A stretch of 64,000 nt of DNA from Paenibacillus faecalis (GTDB lineage: Bacteria; Bacillota; Bacilli; Paenibacillales; Paenibacillaceae): NCBI RefSeq assembly GCF_900289175.1, contig NZ_LT985747.1:434250-498249 (forward strand), written 5' to 3'. The stretch's first letter is position 1. Each line of letters begins with the position of its first letter. The notes under the pieces were generated by a model that searched no databases, had not been told where the DNA came from, and was given only the letters and a program-made list of their open reading frames with translations. Below, piece after piece: positions 38,025 through 46,418 of this stretch. A program made the translations under genes and the position numbers.

Positions 38025-39449
38025 TTATAAACCAAGCGAAATGTACTTCGTTTCCAGAAATTCCTCGATTCCGTAATGGCCTCCCTCTCGTCCAAGTCCG
38101 CTTTCCTTAAAGCCGCCAAACGGCGCTTGTGCCGTGGATGGAAGAGGATCATTGATGCCAACTATGCCATATTCCAACGCTTCAGCGATCTGTACAGCTT
38201 CTCCCAGTTGCTCGGTATACACATAAGCTGCAAGTCCATATGGACTGTTATTGGCACGCTCAATCGCCTCTTCGATCGTAGAGAATGATGCAACAGGAGC
38301 AACCGGCCCAAAGGTTTCCTCGTTCATACATAACATGTCATCGGTTGCGTTCATGATAATCGTCGGAGGAACATACTGACCATGACCTTCGGCAAGATCT
38401 TCATTTCCAGATAAAATAACGCCACCCTTCTCCACCGCATCTTTAATATGCCTTCTCACCTTCTCTGCTGCCTTCGTGTTGATCAGCGGTCCTATGTCTG
38501 TTCCTTCTTCCATGCCATTGCCAACCCGCAGCTTCTTGGCCCGTTCCGCTACTTTGTCGGCAAATACGGATGCGATGGAATGTTCTGCATATATACGGTT
38601 GGTACATACACATGTTTGTCCTGCATTCCGGAATTTCGATAAAATAACCCCTTCAGCTGCTTTGTCCAAGTCTGCCTTCGATGTAACGATAAACGGAGCA
38701 TGTCCCCCCAGCTCCAATGACAGCTTCTTAACTTGACCGGAAGCCCCTGCCATCAACTTCTTCCCCACAGCTGTTGAACCCGTAAACGACAGCTTTCTAA
38801 CCCGGCTGTCCTGCTGCCAAACCTCAGCAATCTCGCTTGCTTCACCTATGACAACATTAATCACTCCAGTAGGGATTCCTGCTTGCTCTGCAAGTTCCGC
38901 GAGTTTAAGCGCAGTGTATGGCGTCTCCTCTGATGGCTTAATGACCATTGTACAACCGGCAGCCAGCGCCGGCGCAGCTTTTCGAGTGATCATCGAAGCC
39001 GGAAAATTCCAAGGTGTAATGGCTGCAACGACACCAACCGGCTGTTTCTTTACAAAAATTCGTTTACTTGGAGAAGAAGACGGTATCGTTTCACCATAGA
39101 TACGCTTGCCTTCTTCTGCATACCAGCCGATAAAACTGTTGGCATAATGGATCTCCCCGACTGCTTCTTTTAACGGCTTCCCTTGTTCAAGGGTTAGAAT
39201 TTTTGCCAGCTCATCGGTATGTTCGGCAATTCTCTCATACCAGTTTCGCAGCAAGCATCCTCGCTCCTCAGCTGTTAATCCCGACCAATCCGAAAATGCG
39301 TTAAAAGCTGCGTCTACCGCCATAGCGGCTTCCTTCTGCCCACCTTTTGACACCGTCCCAAGCTTTTCTCCTGTAGCCGGATTGACTACATCCAACTGTT
39401 CCGAAGCGGTAACCCACTGTCCACCAATATACATTTGGTTAGGATACAT
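38025..39449 (-). CDS. gabD: NAD(P)-dependent succinate-semialdehyde dehydrogenase family protein
   Basis: 474 residues from ATG 39449, eight bases behind GGGGAGG. Aldehyde dehydrogenase superfamily: AITPWNFPASMITRKAAPALAAG (in parts), FTGSTAVGKKLM, LSLELGGHAPFIV with the general-base Glu, and NAGQTCVCTN with the catalytic Cys near residue 285. The C-terminal PFGGFKESGLGREGG is typical of GabD. It oxidises succinate semialdehyde or a similar aldehyde. There is no GABA transaminase nearby, so the physiological substrate is open. Single gene. Confidence 0.88.
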   Translation of the reverse strand: MYPNQMYIGGQWVTASEQLDVVNPATGEKLGTVSKGGQKEAAMAVDAAFNAFSDWSGLTAEERGCLLRNWYERIAEHTDELAKILTLEQGKPLKEAVGEIHYANSFIGWYAEEGKRIYGETIPSSSPSKRIFVKKQPVGVVAAITPWNFPASMITRKAAPALAAGCTMVIKPSEETPYTALKLAELAEQAGIPTGVINVVIGEASEIAEVWQQDSRVRKLSFTGSTAVGKKLMAGASGQVKKLSLELGGHAPFIVTSKADLDKAAEGVILSKFRNAGQTCVCTNRIYAEHSIASVFADKVAERAKKLRVGNGMEEGTDIGPLINTKAAEKVRRHIKDAVEKGGVILSGNEDLAEGHGQYVPPTIIMNATDDMLCMNEETFGPVAPVASFSTIEEAIERANNSPYGLAAYVYTEQLGEAVQIAEALEYGIVGINDPLPSTAQAPFGGFKESGLGREGGHYGIEEFLETKYISLGL

Positions 39450-39549
39450 AAAATAAACCTCCCCTTTTCTCCTCAATCTCATTATCTTCTAAATAGTAAC
39501 CTACTTTGAAAGTTGCAAAACGGCATCTGGATTCTTTAAAACAAAAAGA

Positions 39550-39605
39550 AAATCGTTCTTTCGTAAAATAGCAGTGCCAGACCCCATTTACGAAAGGAAC
39601 GATTT
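39550..39605 (-). terminator. Terminator of the siderophore-binding protein gene
   Basis: Long inverted repeat AAATCGTTC-TTTCGTAAA (39550-39567) / TTTACGAAAGGAACGATTT (39587-39605). The minus side continues into a T-rich run. It is 69 nt past the stop at 39674. Confidence 0.7.
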
Positions 39606-39673
39606 CTCTATACATCGAATATAACAACATAACTTGCTAATGGACTTAATTTGCTCGAAATTGTCTGCTTAAG

Positions 39674-40639
39674 TTACTTCACACCAGCACTTACTTCTTT
39701 AACCATCTCTGCTACAGATGTCAGTCCACCGCCGGAAAGATACCAATAGTTTGGATCAAGGTAAACGATGTTCCCTTCCTTGTAAGCGTTCGTTGTCTTC
39801 ACAAGCTCGTTCTCAACCACATCTTTGGCTCCTGAAGCTTCGTCGCCTGAACTTACAGCAGCGCCACGGTCAACAACGAACAGGTAGTCAGGATTTTGCT
39901 CCACAATATATTCACTGGAAATATCCTTTCCGTGTGTACTGACCTCGATCCCAGGATCAACAGCTGTAAATCCGAACACGTCATGCAAAATTCCGAAGCG
40001 GGAACCAGGACCATATGCACTGATTTTACCTTCATTTGCAAGTATAATCAAAGCGTTCTTTCCAGTTGCTTTAACTTTATCATTCAGCGCTTTAATGTCT
40101 TCATCGATCGCTGCCAGCTCTTCTTCAATTTGACTTTCCTTCCCGAAAATCTGACCCAGCGTGTTCATGTTTTCCTTGAAAGATTCCATATATCTGGATG
40201 TATCGACCCCTAGATAAATCGTCGGTGCAATTTCAGAAAGCTCTTGATAAGCATCACGTTGTCTGCCTGAGATAATAATAAGATCAGGGCTGATTTCATT
40301 GATTTTTTCAAAATCTGGCTCTTTCAAGCTGCCTACATTTTCATACTTCGCATCGGCGTATTTAGACAGGTAAGGAGGCACGTTCTTTTGCGGAACCCCT
40401 GTTACTTCAATGCCAAGCTTATCCAATGAATCCAATATACCAAAATCGAATACGACCAGCTTTTGAGGATTTTTCGGAACTGGCGTTTCTCCAAGCTCAT
40501 GCTTGATCGTCAATTTTTCTGCTGAAGCCTCTCCATCGTTACCGGTGGAAGCCGAACCTGCCTGCTTTTCATCCGCGCCGCACGCAGCAAGAACCAGTGT
40601 TAGCAAAGATACCATCAACAACGTTAATACTTTCTTCAT
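39674..40639 (-). CDS. yclQ: Siderophore-binding lipoprotein (YclQ/FpuA-like)
   Basis: 321 residues. A signal peptide with lipobox LVLAAC, lipidated at Cys20, anchors it to the outer face of the membrane. The two-lobed class III binding fold shows in KLVVFDFGILDSLDKLGI, DLIIISGRQRDAYQEL, RFGILHDVFGF and NYWYLSGGGLTSVAEMV. It best fits YclQ-type receptors for petrobactin and catecholate siderophores. It lies 161 nt downstream of the ATPase gene, separated by a hairpin that may give it a separate level of expression. The whole group has Fur boxes upstream. Confidence 0.88.
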   Translation of the reverse strand: MKKVLTLLMVSLLTLVLAACGADEKQAGSASTGNDGEASAEKLTIKHELGETPVPKNPQKLVVFDFGILDSLDKLGIEVTGVPQKNVPPYLSKYADAKYENVGSLKEPDFEKINEISPDLIIISGRQRDAYQELSEIAPTIYLGVDTSRYMESFKENMNTLGQIFGKESQIEEELAAIDEDIKALNDKVKATGKNALIILANEGKISAYGPGSRFGILHDVFGFTAVDPGIEVSTHGKDISSEYIVEQNPDYLFVVDRGAAVSSGDEASGAKDVVENELVKTTNAYKEGNIVYLDPNYWYLSGGGLTSVAEMVKEVSAGVK

Positions 40640-40719
40640 TTCTTAACACCCCTGTTTTTAATAAGATTTGAAATATAAATATTTGAAAATAAGGTTAAAA
40701 TTTACCATAATGAGGCCGT

Positions 40720-40754
40720 AAGAGGTCCTTCCGCTTTAATCAAGCAGACCTCTT
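40720..40754 (-). terminator. Partial terminator or processing hairpin between yclP and yclQ
   Basis: AAGAGGTC and GACCTCTT can pair across 19 nt. The T run is weak on the minus side, so it may let part of the transcription through. Confidence 0.4.
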
Positions 40755-40800
40755 TATATAGTATGGGTTCATTTTTCATCAATTTTACTTGCCCTTGTAC

Positions 40801-41559
40801 TTAAGCGTAGTAAACACAAACCTTGTTATCGTTGATTTCTTCAATTTCGATATCCATGTCATAAATGCTTCTGAGCACATTGCTCTGAATGACCTTGTCT
40901 GTCTGGCCTTCATTTTCAATTTTTCCATCTTTCAGAGCAACAATGTAATCCGAATAGAAAGATGCAAAGTTGATATCATGAATGACGATGATAATGGTTT
41001 TATCCAAATCCGTCACGAGTTTTCTTAAAATTTTCATAATTTGGACAGAGTGCTTCATATCCAGGTTATTGAGCGGTTCGTCAAGCAAAATATAATCCGT
41101 ATTCTGGGCGATGACCATGGCAATGTAAGCACGCTGAGTCTGACCTCCGCTGAGCTGATGCAAATATTTATCCTGCATGTCTTCCAGCTCCATATAGCGA
41201 ATAGCATCATCAATATATTTCTTATCCTCATCCGTCAATCTGCCCTGAGAGTAAGGGAAACGCCCGAAAGATACCAATTCTCTGACCGTCAAACGAAGAC
41301 TGATATGATTCGACTGCTTCAGAATCGAAATCTTCTTGGCAAGGTCGCCGCTCTTCCATTGGCTCACTTCCTTGCCTTCAATCATAATCTCACCGCTGTC
41401 TTTTGTAATAAGCCTGCTGATCATAGACAGAAGACTACTCTTACCGGCTCCGTTCGGTCCGATAAATGAGGTAATCTTGCCTTTAGGTATTGAAACGGAT
41501 ACATTGTCTATGACTTTTTTGCCGCCATATGCTTTAGAAACGTTAGTAACCTGGATCAT
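40801..41559 (-). CDS. yclP: Siderophore ABC transporter ATPase (YclP-like)
   Basis: 252 residues, FecE/FepC-type ATPase. Walker A GPNGAGKS at residues 34-41, Q-loop ILKQSNH, signature HQLSGGQTQRAYIAMV near residue 135, Walker B YILLDEPLNNLD, and switch His in VIHDINF. It powers the YclN/YclO permease. The start at ATG 41559 overlaps the yclO stop by four bases, so translation is coupled. Confidence 0.92.
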   Translation of the reverse strand: MIQVTNVSKAYGGKKVIDNVSVSIPKGKITSFIGPNGAGKSSLLSMISRLITKDSGEIMIEGKEVSQWKSGDLAKKISILKQSNHISLRLTVRELVSFGRFPYSQGRLTDEDKKYIDDAIRYMELEDMQDKYLHQLSGGQTQRAYIAMVIAQNTDYILLDEPLNNLDMKHSVQIMKILRKLVTDLDKTIIIVIHDINFASFYSDYIVALKDGKIENEGQTDKVIQSNVLRSIYDMDIEIEEINDNKVCVYYA

Positions 41560-42500
41560 GATTTACTCTCCTTTAATAGCAAATATATGAAATAGATGCC
41601 GCCGATAAAGTTAATGATGACGCTCAGCGTTGTTGAGAACGTGAATATCCGTTCTACAATGAACTGACCTCCAACCAGTGCGATGATACTGATTAGAATC
41701 GAACCAGTAATCAGGTAGGAATGACGATAAGTTCTCATAAACTCGTAGGCCACGTTTACGACCAGAAGTCCCAAGAATGTGATTGGGCCAACAAGCGCTG
41801 TTGCTACCGAAATCAGAACGGCCACGATAATAAGCATTCTTTTGACAACAAAATCATAATTCACACCTAAGTTGATCGCATGCTCACGTCCAAGCGCGAG
41901 CACATTGAGATATTTGAAATACTTAGCGAAATATATTAACGTAATCGCCACCACAATGAAAGAGATGAGCAAGAGCTCCGTCTTCACATTGTTGAAACTG
42001 GCGAACATTTTGTCTGAAACATACTGAAATTCATTCGGATCGATTAACACTTCCATAAAGGAAGATAGGCTGGAGAACAATGAACCAAAAATCATTCCGA
42101 TTAACAGAAGAAAATAGATGTTATTGCCTTCCCTGCGAAACAATATCCTGTACAGAACTCCCGAGAAAAGTATCATCCCGCCGACATTGATCAAGAAGTT
42201 AACATTTCCCAGCTCATACAGTGTAAAAGAACCGAAAGCAAACACTACAAATGTCTGTATTAAAACGTAAAGTGAATCGAGCCCCATGACGCTTGGCGTC
42301 AGAATCCGGTTATTGGTGATGGTTTGAAACACCGTGGTTGACAGCGCAATCGAGCCGCCTGTTAAAACAATCGCCAACACCTTCTTGATTCTTCTCGGCA
42401 GCGCGTAGTCCCAACTGCCTCCGAGATCAACAAACAGGAAGAGGCCGATCAGGATGAGTGCCACCACGGCCAGCAGACCGGTTTTGGCTTTATAAGTCAT
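41556..42500 (-). CDS. yclO: Siderophore ABC transporter permease (YclO-like)
   Basis: 314 residues with nine or ten membrane segments, FecCD family. TNNRILTPSVMGLDSLYVLIQTF (in parts) and LGREHAINLGVNYDFVVKRML are the usual motifs; VGPITFLGLLVVNVAYEFMRT forms the cytoplasmic loop that contacts the ATPase. It pairs with YclN as a heterodimer. It overlaps the yclN gene by 11 nt. Confidence 0.92.
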   Translation of the reverse strand: MTYKAKTGLLAVVALILIGLFLFVDLGGSWDYALPRRIKKVLAIVLTGGSIALSTTVFQTITNNRILTPSVMGLDSLYVLIQTFVVFAFGSFTLYELGNVNFLINVGGMILFSGVLYRILFRREGNNIYFLLLIGMIFGSLFSSLSSFMEVLIDPNEFQYVSDKMFASFNNVKTELLLISFIVVAITLIYFAKYFKYLNVLALGREHAINLGVNYDFVVKRMLIIVAVLISVATALVGPITFLGLLVVNVAYEFMRTYRHSYLITGSILISIIALVGGQFIVERIFTFSTTLSVIINFIGGIYFIYLLLKESKS

Positions 42501-43443
42501 ATGCCTTTCTCCTCATCAGTAAGTAAATGAATATACCGCTTCCGATCACACCCACGGTTAAGCTAATCGGAATTTCATAAGGATAAATAATGATCCGGCC
42601 GATAATGTCGCAGAAGAGTACAAAGACGGCCCCGAGCAATGCGGTATGCGAAAGGCTTTTTTTCAAATGATCCCCCAGGTAAAGGCTCACAATGTTCGGG
42701 ACAATAAGCCCCAGGAACGGTATCATCCCTACAGTCAGAACGACTGATGCTGTCACCATAGCTACAATGATCAACCCGGTATTCACCACGCTCCGATAAC
42801 GAAGTCCCAAATTCGTTGCGAACTCTTCCCCCATGCCCGCCACCGTAAATTTATTAGCGAACAGGTATGCTAGAATGACCAGAGGAACACTTATGTACAT
42901 CAATTCATACTGCCCCTTGATAATCATCGAAAAGTCGCCCTGTAGCCAGGCGGACATATTCTGAATCAAATCATATTTATAGGCAAAAAATGTAGCAATC
43001 GAGCTGATGATATTCCCGAACATCAATCCAACTAACGGAATAAATACCGCATCCTTGAATTTGATCTTGTCGAGAATCTTCATAAATAACAGCGTACCTG
43101 CAAAAGCAAACAGAAATGCAACCAGCATCTTGATCAGAGGGCCTGAATTCGAAAATACAAGCATAGCCGCCAGAATGCCCAGTCTTGCGGAATCCATCGT
43201 ACCAGCCGTAGTCGGTGACACGAATTTATTACGGCTAAGCTGCTGCATGATCAAGCCGCAAATACTCATGCTGACTCCCGCCAAAATCAAACTGATCAAT
43301 CTCGGTATACGGCTGACTAACATAATATGCTGTTGTTGCTCCGTCATTCGAAACAGGTCAAGCGGTGAGATGTCCTTTACTCCTATAAATAAGGAGATGA
43401 TCGATAACACCACAACTGCTGCGATCAAGTATCTTTTCTTCAT
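42490..43443 (-). CDS. yclN: Siderophore ABC transporter permease (YclN-like)
   Basis: 317 residues from ATG 43443, behind AGAAGGAAG; a longer frame to 43506 has no ribosome site and would cross a Fur box. FecCD family with nine or ten membrane segments: QQLSRNKFVSPTTAGTMDSARLG (in parts), MGEEFATNLGLRYRSV, VGMIPFLGLIVPNIV. It is the first gene of the iron-siderophore import operon, right behind the Fur-controlled promoter. Confidence 0.92.
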   Translation of the reverse strand: MKKRYLIAAVVVLSIISLFIGVKDISPLDLFRMTEQQQHIMLVSRIPRLISLILAGVSMSICGLIMQQLSRNKFVSPTTAGTMDSARLGILAAMLVFSNSGPLIKMLVAFLFAFAGTLLFMKILDKIKFKDAVFIPLVGLMFGNIISSIATFFAYKYDLIQNMSAWLQGDFSMIIKGQYELMYISVPLVILAYLFANKFTVAGMGEEFATNLGLRYRSVVNTGLIIVAMVTASVVLTVGMIPFLGLIVPNIVSLYLGDHLKKSLSHTALLGAVFVLFCDIIGRIIIYPYEIPISLTVGVIGSGIFIYLLMRRKAYDL

Positions 43444-43506
43444 GGCACTTCCTTCTATGCGGTATGCAGTTCCGGTATGTACCGGCGGCATTGATCTCAT
43501 TCTCAA

Positions 43507-43521
43507 TGAGATTGATTATCA
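43507..43521. promoter_or_regulatory. Fur box at the yclN promoter
   Basis: TGAGATTGATTATCA matches the 7-1-7 box TGATAATNATTATCA at 12 of 14 positions and lies just downstream of the predicted start site. Confidence 0.7.
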
Positions 43522-43538
43522 ATTACGATCTAAAGTGA

Positions 43539-43567
43539 ATTATATCATCACATTCTCAACCCGACAA
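43539..43567 (-). promoter_or_regulatory. Promoter of the yclNOPQ-like operon
   Basis: On the minus strand: TTGTCG (43567-43562), 17-nt spacer, TATAAT (43544-43539). It lies between two Fur-like boxes. Confidence 0.7.
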
Positions 43568-43574
43568 GTATAAT

Positions 43575-43589
43575 TGAGAATCAAAATCA
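43575..43589. promoter_or_regulatory. Second Fur-like box upstream of the yclN promoter
   Basis: TGAGAATCAAAATCA matches the 7-1-7 Fur box at 11 of 14 positions, just upstream of the -35 box. Confidence 0.5.
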
Positions 43590-43683
43590 ATTAAATTTTT
43601 TGCAACCCACCTTTTTGTTCATCATTTGTTCATATTTTTCACTTTTTCTTCATGATAGCTCACTTGCTTTTTCTAAACTTTTT

Positions 43684-43707
43684 TCTGAGTTATACTCTGA
43701 GTTATAC
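43684..43707. repeat. Tandem 12-bp repeat upstream of the TPP-riboswitch promoter
   Basis: TCTGAGTTATAC occurs twice without a gap, ending 8 nt before the -35 box of the ykoF promoter. This could be a binding site for an activator, or a chance duplication. Confidence 0.6.
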
Positions 43708-43715
43708 GTTATATA

Positions 43716-43745
43716 TTGATTTATACCAGTCATGACAAGTACAAT
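43716..43745 (+). promoter_or_regulatory. Promoter of the TPP riboswitch-ykoF transcript
   Basis: TTGATT (43716-43721), 18-nt spacer, TACAAT (43740-43745). Confidence 0.55.
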
Positions 43746-43761
43746 AGCCTTGTAACAAGCC

Positions 43762-43860
43762 AAGCTAGGGGTGCCTCGTGCTGAGAGACGAAAAATCGTC
43801 AACCCTTATGACCCGATCTAGATCATACTAGCGTGGGGAAGTGGAGCTTTATGTTTATTT
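43762..43860 (+). promoter_or_regulatory. TPP (thiamine pyrophosphate) riboswitch aptamer
   Basis: The conserved THI-box elements occur in order: GGGGTGCC, CTGAGA, ACCC, ACCCGATCTAGATCATAC and TAGCGTGGGGAAG, with an extra P3a hairpin GACG/CGTC. AAGCT and AGCTT can close the P1 helix. GAAGTG (43838-43843) at the 3' side can also pair with CACTTC (43880-43885) in the terminator stem. That gives a simple antitermination switch: TPP binding hides GAAGTG, the terminator forms and ykoF is off. Confidence 0.95.
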
Positions 43861-43872
43861 GTCTATGAACAT

Positions 43873-43907
43873 AAAACTGCACTTCTTCACAGGAGTGCAG
43901 TTTTTTT
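43873..43907 (+). terminator. Riboswitch-controlled terminator before ykoF
   Basis: AAAACTGCACT (43873-43883) / AGTGCAGTTTT (43894-43904) with a run of T. Its 5' arm includes CACTTC, which the aptamer's GAAGTG can capture. Confidence 0.9.
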
Positions 43908-43937
43908 ATTTCTAAAATGTATGGAGGTTATGCGATC

Positions 43938-44543
43938 ATGAATAATTCAGTATGTGGAACAAGTCGGATTGTAGGTTGTACTTTCTCTGTATCCCCGATG
44001 ACCGATCAATTCGTTCAAGTCATTACAGAAGCATTGACGTCTGTAAACACGGACAAAGTTTGGATGCATACCGATGATTTATGTACTTGCGTTCGAGGCA
44101 AGGCTGAACATGTATTTGATGTGACACGCGCTATTTTTGCTCATACTGCTGCCACGGGTGTGCATACGGTATTTAATGGGACATTCTCTATCGGATGTCC
44201 AGGCGATAGCAAAGATGATGCATACATGTCGGAAGATGATAAACCGATGAATGAGAACCTTGGAAGCTCCGCCAATATGGAGACAGCCTCCCATTTCTCC
44301 CTCTATCCACTGGGCTCAGAAAATTATATGGACATCATATATAAAGAGATTGAACGAGCAAAAACAAAAGGGACGTTAACAGAAGGCATCCACTATGCCA
44401 GTCGGCTGGACGGTACATTGCAAGAAGTGTTCCATACACTGGAGGACGCTTTTATGAATGCAATCCAATCCAGCCAAAAGCATCTCGTCATGACAGCTGT
44501 AGTATCAGCGAACAGTCCTTCGCCAAAAGCAAAAAATAAATAG
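43938..44543 (+). CDS. ykoF: YkoF-family thiamine/HMP-binding protein
   Basis: 201 residues from ATG 43938, ten bases behind GGAGG. It consists of two repeats of an ACT-like fold; CGTSRIVGCTFSVSPMTD opens the first and FSLYPLGSENYMDIIYKEIE the second. FNGTFSIGCPGD and HYASRLDGTLQEVFHTLEDAF are strongly conserved with B. subtilis YkoF, which binds thiamine pyrimidine and belongs to the YkoEDC importer. Here no ykoE, ykoD or ykoC follows, so the partner transporter must be elsewhere or lost. Regulation is through the TPP riboswitch. Confidence 0.93.
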   Translation: MNNSVCGTSRIVGCTFSVSPMTDQFVQVITEALTSVNTDKVWMHTDDLCTCVRGKAEHVFDVTRAIFAHTAATGVHTVFNGTFSIGCPGDSKDDAYMSEDDKPMNENLGSSANMETASHFSLYPLGSENYMDIIYKEIERAKTKGTLTEGIHYASRLDGTLQEVFHTLEDAFMNAIQSSQKHLVMTAVVSANSPSPKAKNK

Positions 44544-44574
44544 CCTTCATATATTAATGAAAACAATCAAAAAT

Positions 44575-44608
44575 TAGCTCGACCTGCAACTTGGCCGAGC
44601 TATTCTTT
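44575..44608. terminator. Terminator between ykoF and the nucleotidyltransferase gene
   Basis: TAGCTCG (44575-44581) / CGAGCTA (44596-44602) with T-rich flanks on both strands, placed between converging genes. Confidence 0.55.
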
Positions 44609-44651
44609 ATTGAGTCCGTTATCAGATTGCTTACATCGATTCATAAAACGT

Positions 44652-45350
44652 CTATTCTTCATAGCCTATCAAATGAAGACCTCCATACGGCTCCAGTAGT
44701 TTTGACGTCCAATTATGCAAAGCTTCCTCTTCATTATGAAGATACAGCCGCTCAAGCGAGGCTTCCAAATCCTCAGCCATACTGGAATTAAATTCAGACA
44801 GCAAACGGTATAAAGTCTTTCCTTCCCCCGTCCACTGTTGATTGACCCGAAGGATAAATTCACATGACAGTATGGTCAGCTTTTGAGTAATAAACCATCT
44901 TTCTACCCTTTTGTCAGAACCTTGCAAGTCCATCAGATATTCGGTAATCATATAACGTGCTGCATCGATATCATATGAAGTGTAGGGAAGCGGGCCATAA
45001 TCCAAATCGCACTTGGCCTCCTCTCGAATGTCCTCCCCTCCCGGACTGGTGCACAAAATCTTTCCTTCTGTGAGTATCCGCTGCAAGGTTGGATTCCCTG
45101 CCATCACACCTGCATCAAACAGTTCCCGGTATCCTGAAGTTGTCAGTAAAAACAGTTCAACGACCCAACCGTTTGCTTCGATTGTCTTTCGACTTAAATC
45201 CTCTATCGTATCATCAATCACTACAATATCCAGATCAGACTTCTCATTGTGCTCACCTTTGCCTGCACTTCCACCCAAAACAGCGATCAAGCAATTCGGA
45301 TACTCCCGGAGTATCAGTTCTTTGGCAGCCTCATAAGGTTCCATTTTCAC
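44652..45350 (-). CDS. Nucleotidyltransferase-domain protein
   Basis: 232 residues. The N-terminal nucleotidyltransferase fold has LGGSAGKGEHNEKSDLDIVV, the Gly-Ser then Asp-x-Asp metal motif of the pol-beta/kanamycin-nucleotidyltransferase group. The C-terminal half is helical and matches the substrate-binding part of aminoglycoside adenylyltransferase-like proteins. It may modify a small molecule or be a stand-alone antitoxin-like NTase; no HEPN partner gene is adjacent. The start is GTG 45350, eight bases behind GGAGGG, with ATG 45344 as alternative. Confidence 0.72.
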   Translation of the reverse strand: MKMEPYEAAKELILREYPNCLIAVLGGSAGKGEHNEKSDLDIVVIDDTIEDLSRKTIEANGWVVELFLLTTSGYRELFDAGVMAGNPTLQRILTEGKILCTSPGGEDIREEAKCDLDYGPLPYTSYDIDAARYMITEYLMDLQGSDKRVERWFITQKLTILSCEFILRVNQQWTGEGKTLYRLLSEFNSSMAEDLEASLERLYLHNEEEALHNWTSKLLEPYGGLHLIGYEE

Positions 45351-45496
45351 GGTTTCTTCCCTCCATGATATTTAGCATATTTCAAAAAACGGGCTCTAAT
45401 TATTAGATTCAGCAAAAACCCCAAAGGTACCTGAAACATATGGTAAGTAACAAGTAAAGTTTATAACAAAATAAGGGAAGAATTGGGGGACGCTAC

Positions 45497-46219
45497 ATGA
45501 ACTATATCGACATGCTGTCCAAATTAGGAACGGGGAGCGCCCATCCAGGGGGATTTGAAGCAACACTGAGGTTGTTCCGGAAGGAAACGCTCCCATTGAA
45601 CAGCCGAATTTTGGAAGTAGGCTGTGGAACCGGCAGAACTGCCTGCTACCTGGCTGAAAAGGGTTATCAAGTTACCGCTGTGGATATGCATGAAAGCATG
45701 CTGAATAAAGCTCGAATACGGGCTGATGCCATGGGACTTGATATCAACTTTGTTCAAGCCGATGTATGCTCTTTGCCATTTGAGGATGAGCAATTTGATT
45801 TTGTAATCGCGGAGTCCGTCACCGTGTTCACCAATGCAGCCGAATCGTTATCCGAATACTGCCGTGTATTAGTAAAAGGTGGAACGCTTTATGACCGGGA
45901 ACTGCTATTAGACCAACCGATGCCAATGGATCAAAAACAAGAACTGGAACAATTTTTTAGCATTCCTCGTCTGATGAATCGAGAAGAATGGAGCAAGCAA
46001 CTGCTGGATAGCGGTTTTTCCTTTGAGGAGGCTTTGGAATATAACCACTTTACGGACCAAATGAAACAAGAGCAAATTCAGCATATGGATTCATTAGAGC
46101 TAAGAGATGAAGGATACCTTTTTGATCTAACGCTATGGGAAACATTATTCAAGCATGATCGAATGATTTTGGATAATACCAATTTTCTGGCCTCAGCCTT
46201 GTTTAAAGCTGTAAAGTGA
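45497..46219 (+). CDS. Class I SAM-dependent methyltransferase
   Basis: 240 residues. Motif I ILEVGCGTGRTACYLAE (residues 38-54), acidic post-I VTAVDMHESML, motif II PFEDEQFDFVIAES and a following LVKGGTLYDRELL define a Rossmann methyltransferase of the Methyltransf_11 type. The acceptor is not identifiable. The C-terminal half has no recognised domain. It starts at ATG 45497 behind GGGGGAC. It has no functional neighbour. Confidence 0.8.
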   Translation: MNYIDMLSKLGTGSAHPGGFEATLRLFRKETLPLNSRILEVGCGTGRTACYLAEKGYQVTAVDMHESMLNKARIRADAMGLDINFVQADVCSLPFEDEQFDFVIAESVTVFTNAAESLSEYCRVLVKGGTLYDRELLLDQPMPMDQKQELEQFFSIPRLMNREEWSKQLLDSGFSFEEALEYNHFTDQMKQEQIQHMDSLELRDEGYLFDLTLWETLFKHDRMILDNTNFLASALFKAVK

Positions 46220-46239
46220 TGATATAGCTTTTATTTCTT

Positions 46240-46276
46240 GGGGAAAAGTAAAGAAAGCCTCTTTCTTTTCCCCTTA
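46240..46276 (+). terminator. Hairpin after the methyltransferase gene
   Basis: GGGGAAAAG and CTTTTCCCC pair, with AAAGA/TTCTTT-type continuation inside. Only a short T run follows, 20 nt past the stop. Confidence 0.5.
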
Positions 46277-46418
46277 AACTTGTTTGCTGACTTAGATAAT
46301 TAGAACTAATTTTAAATGATTTATAATCGTGAATATATAATTCGTTATATCTACTTTTGTCGAACGATGTTATAATCGTGGTAATTGTATCCTATGCTTA
46401 AAGGAGGAAGTTTTACTC

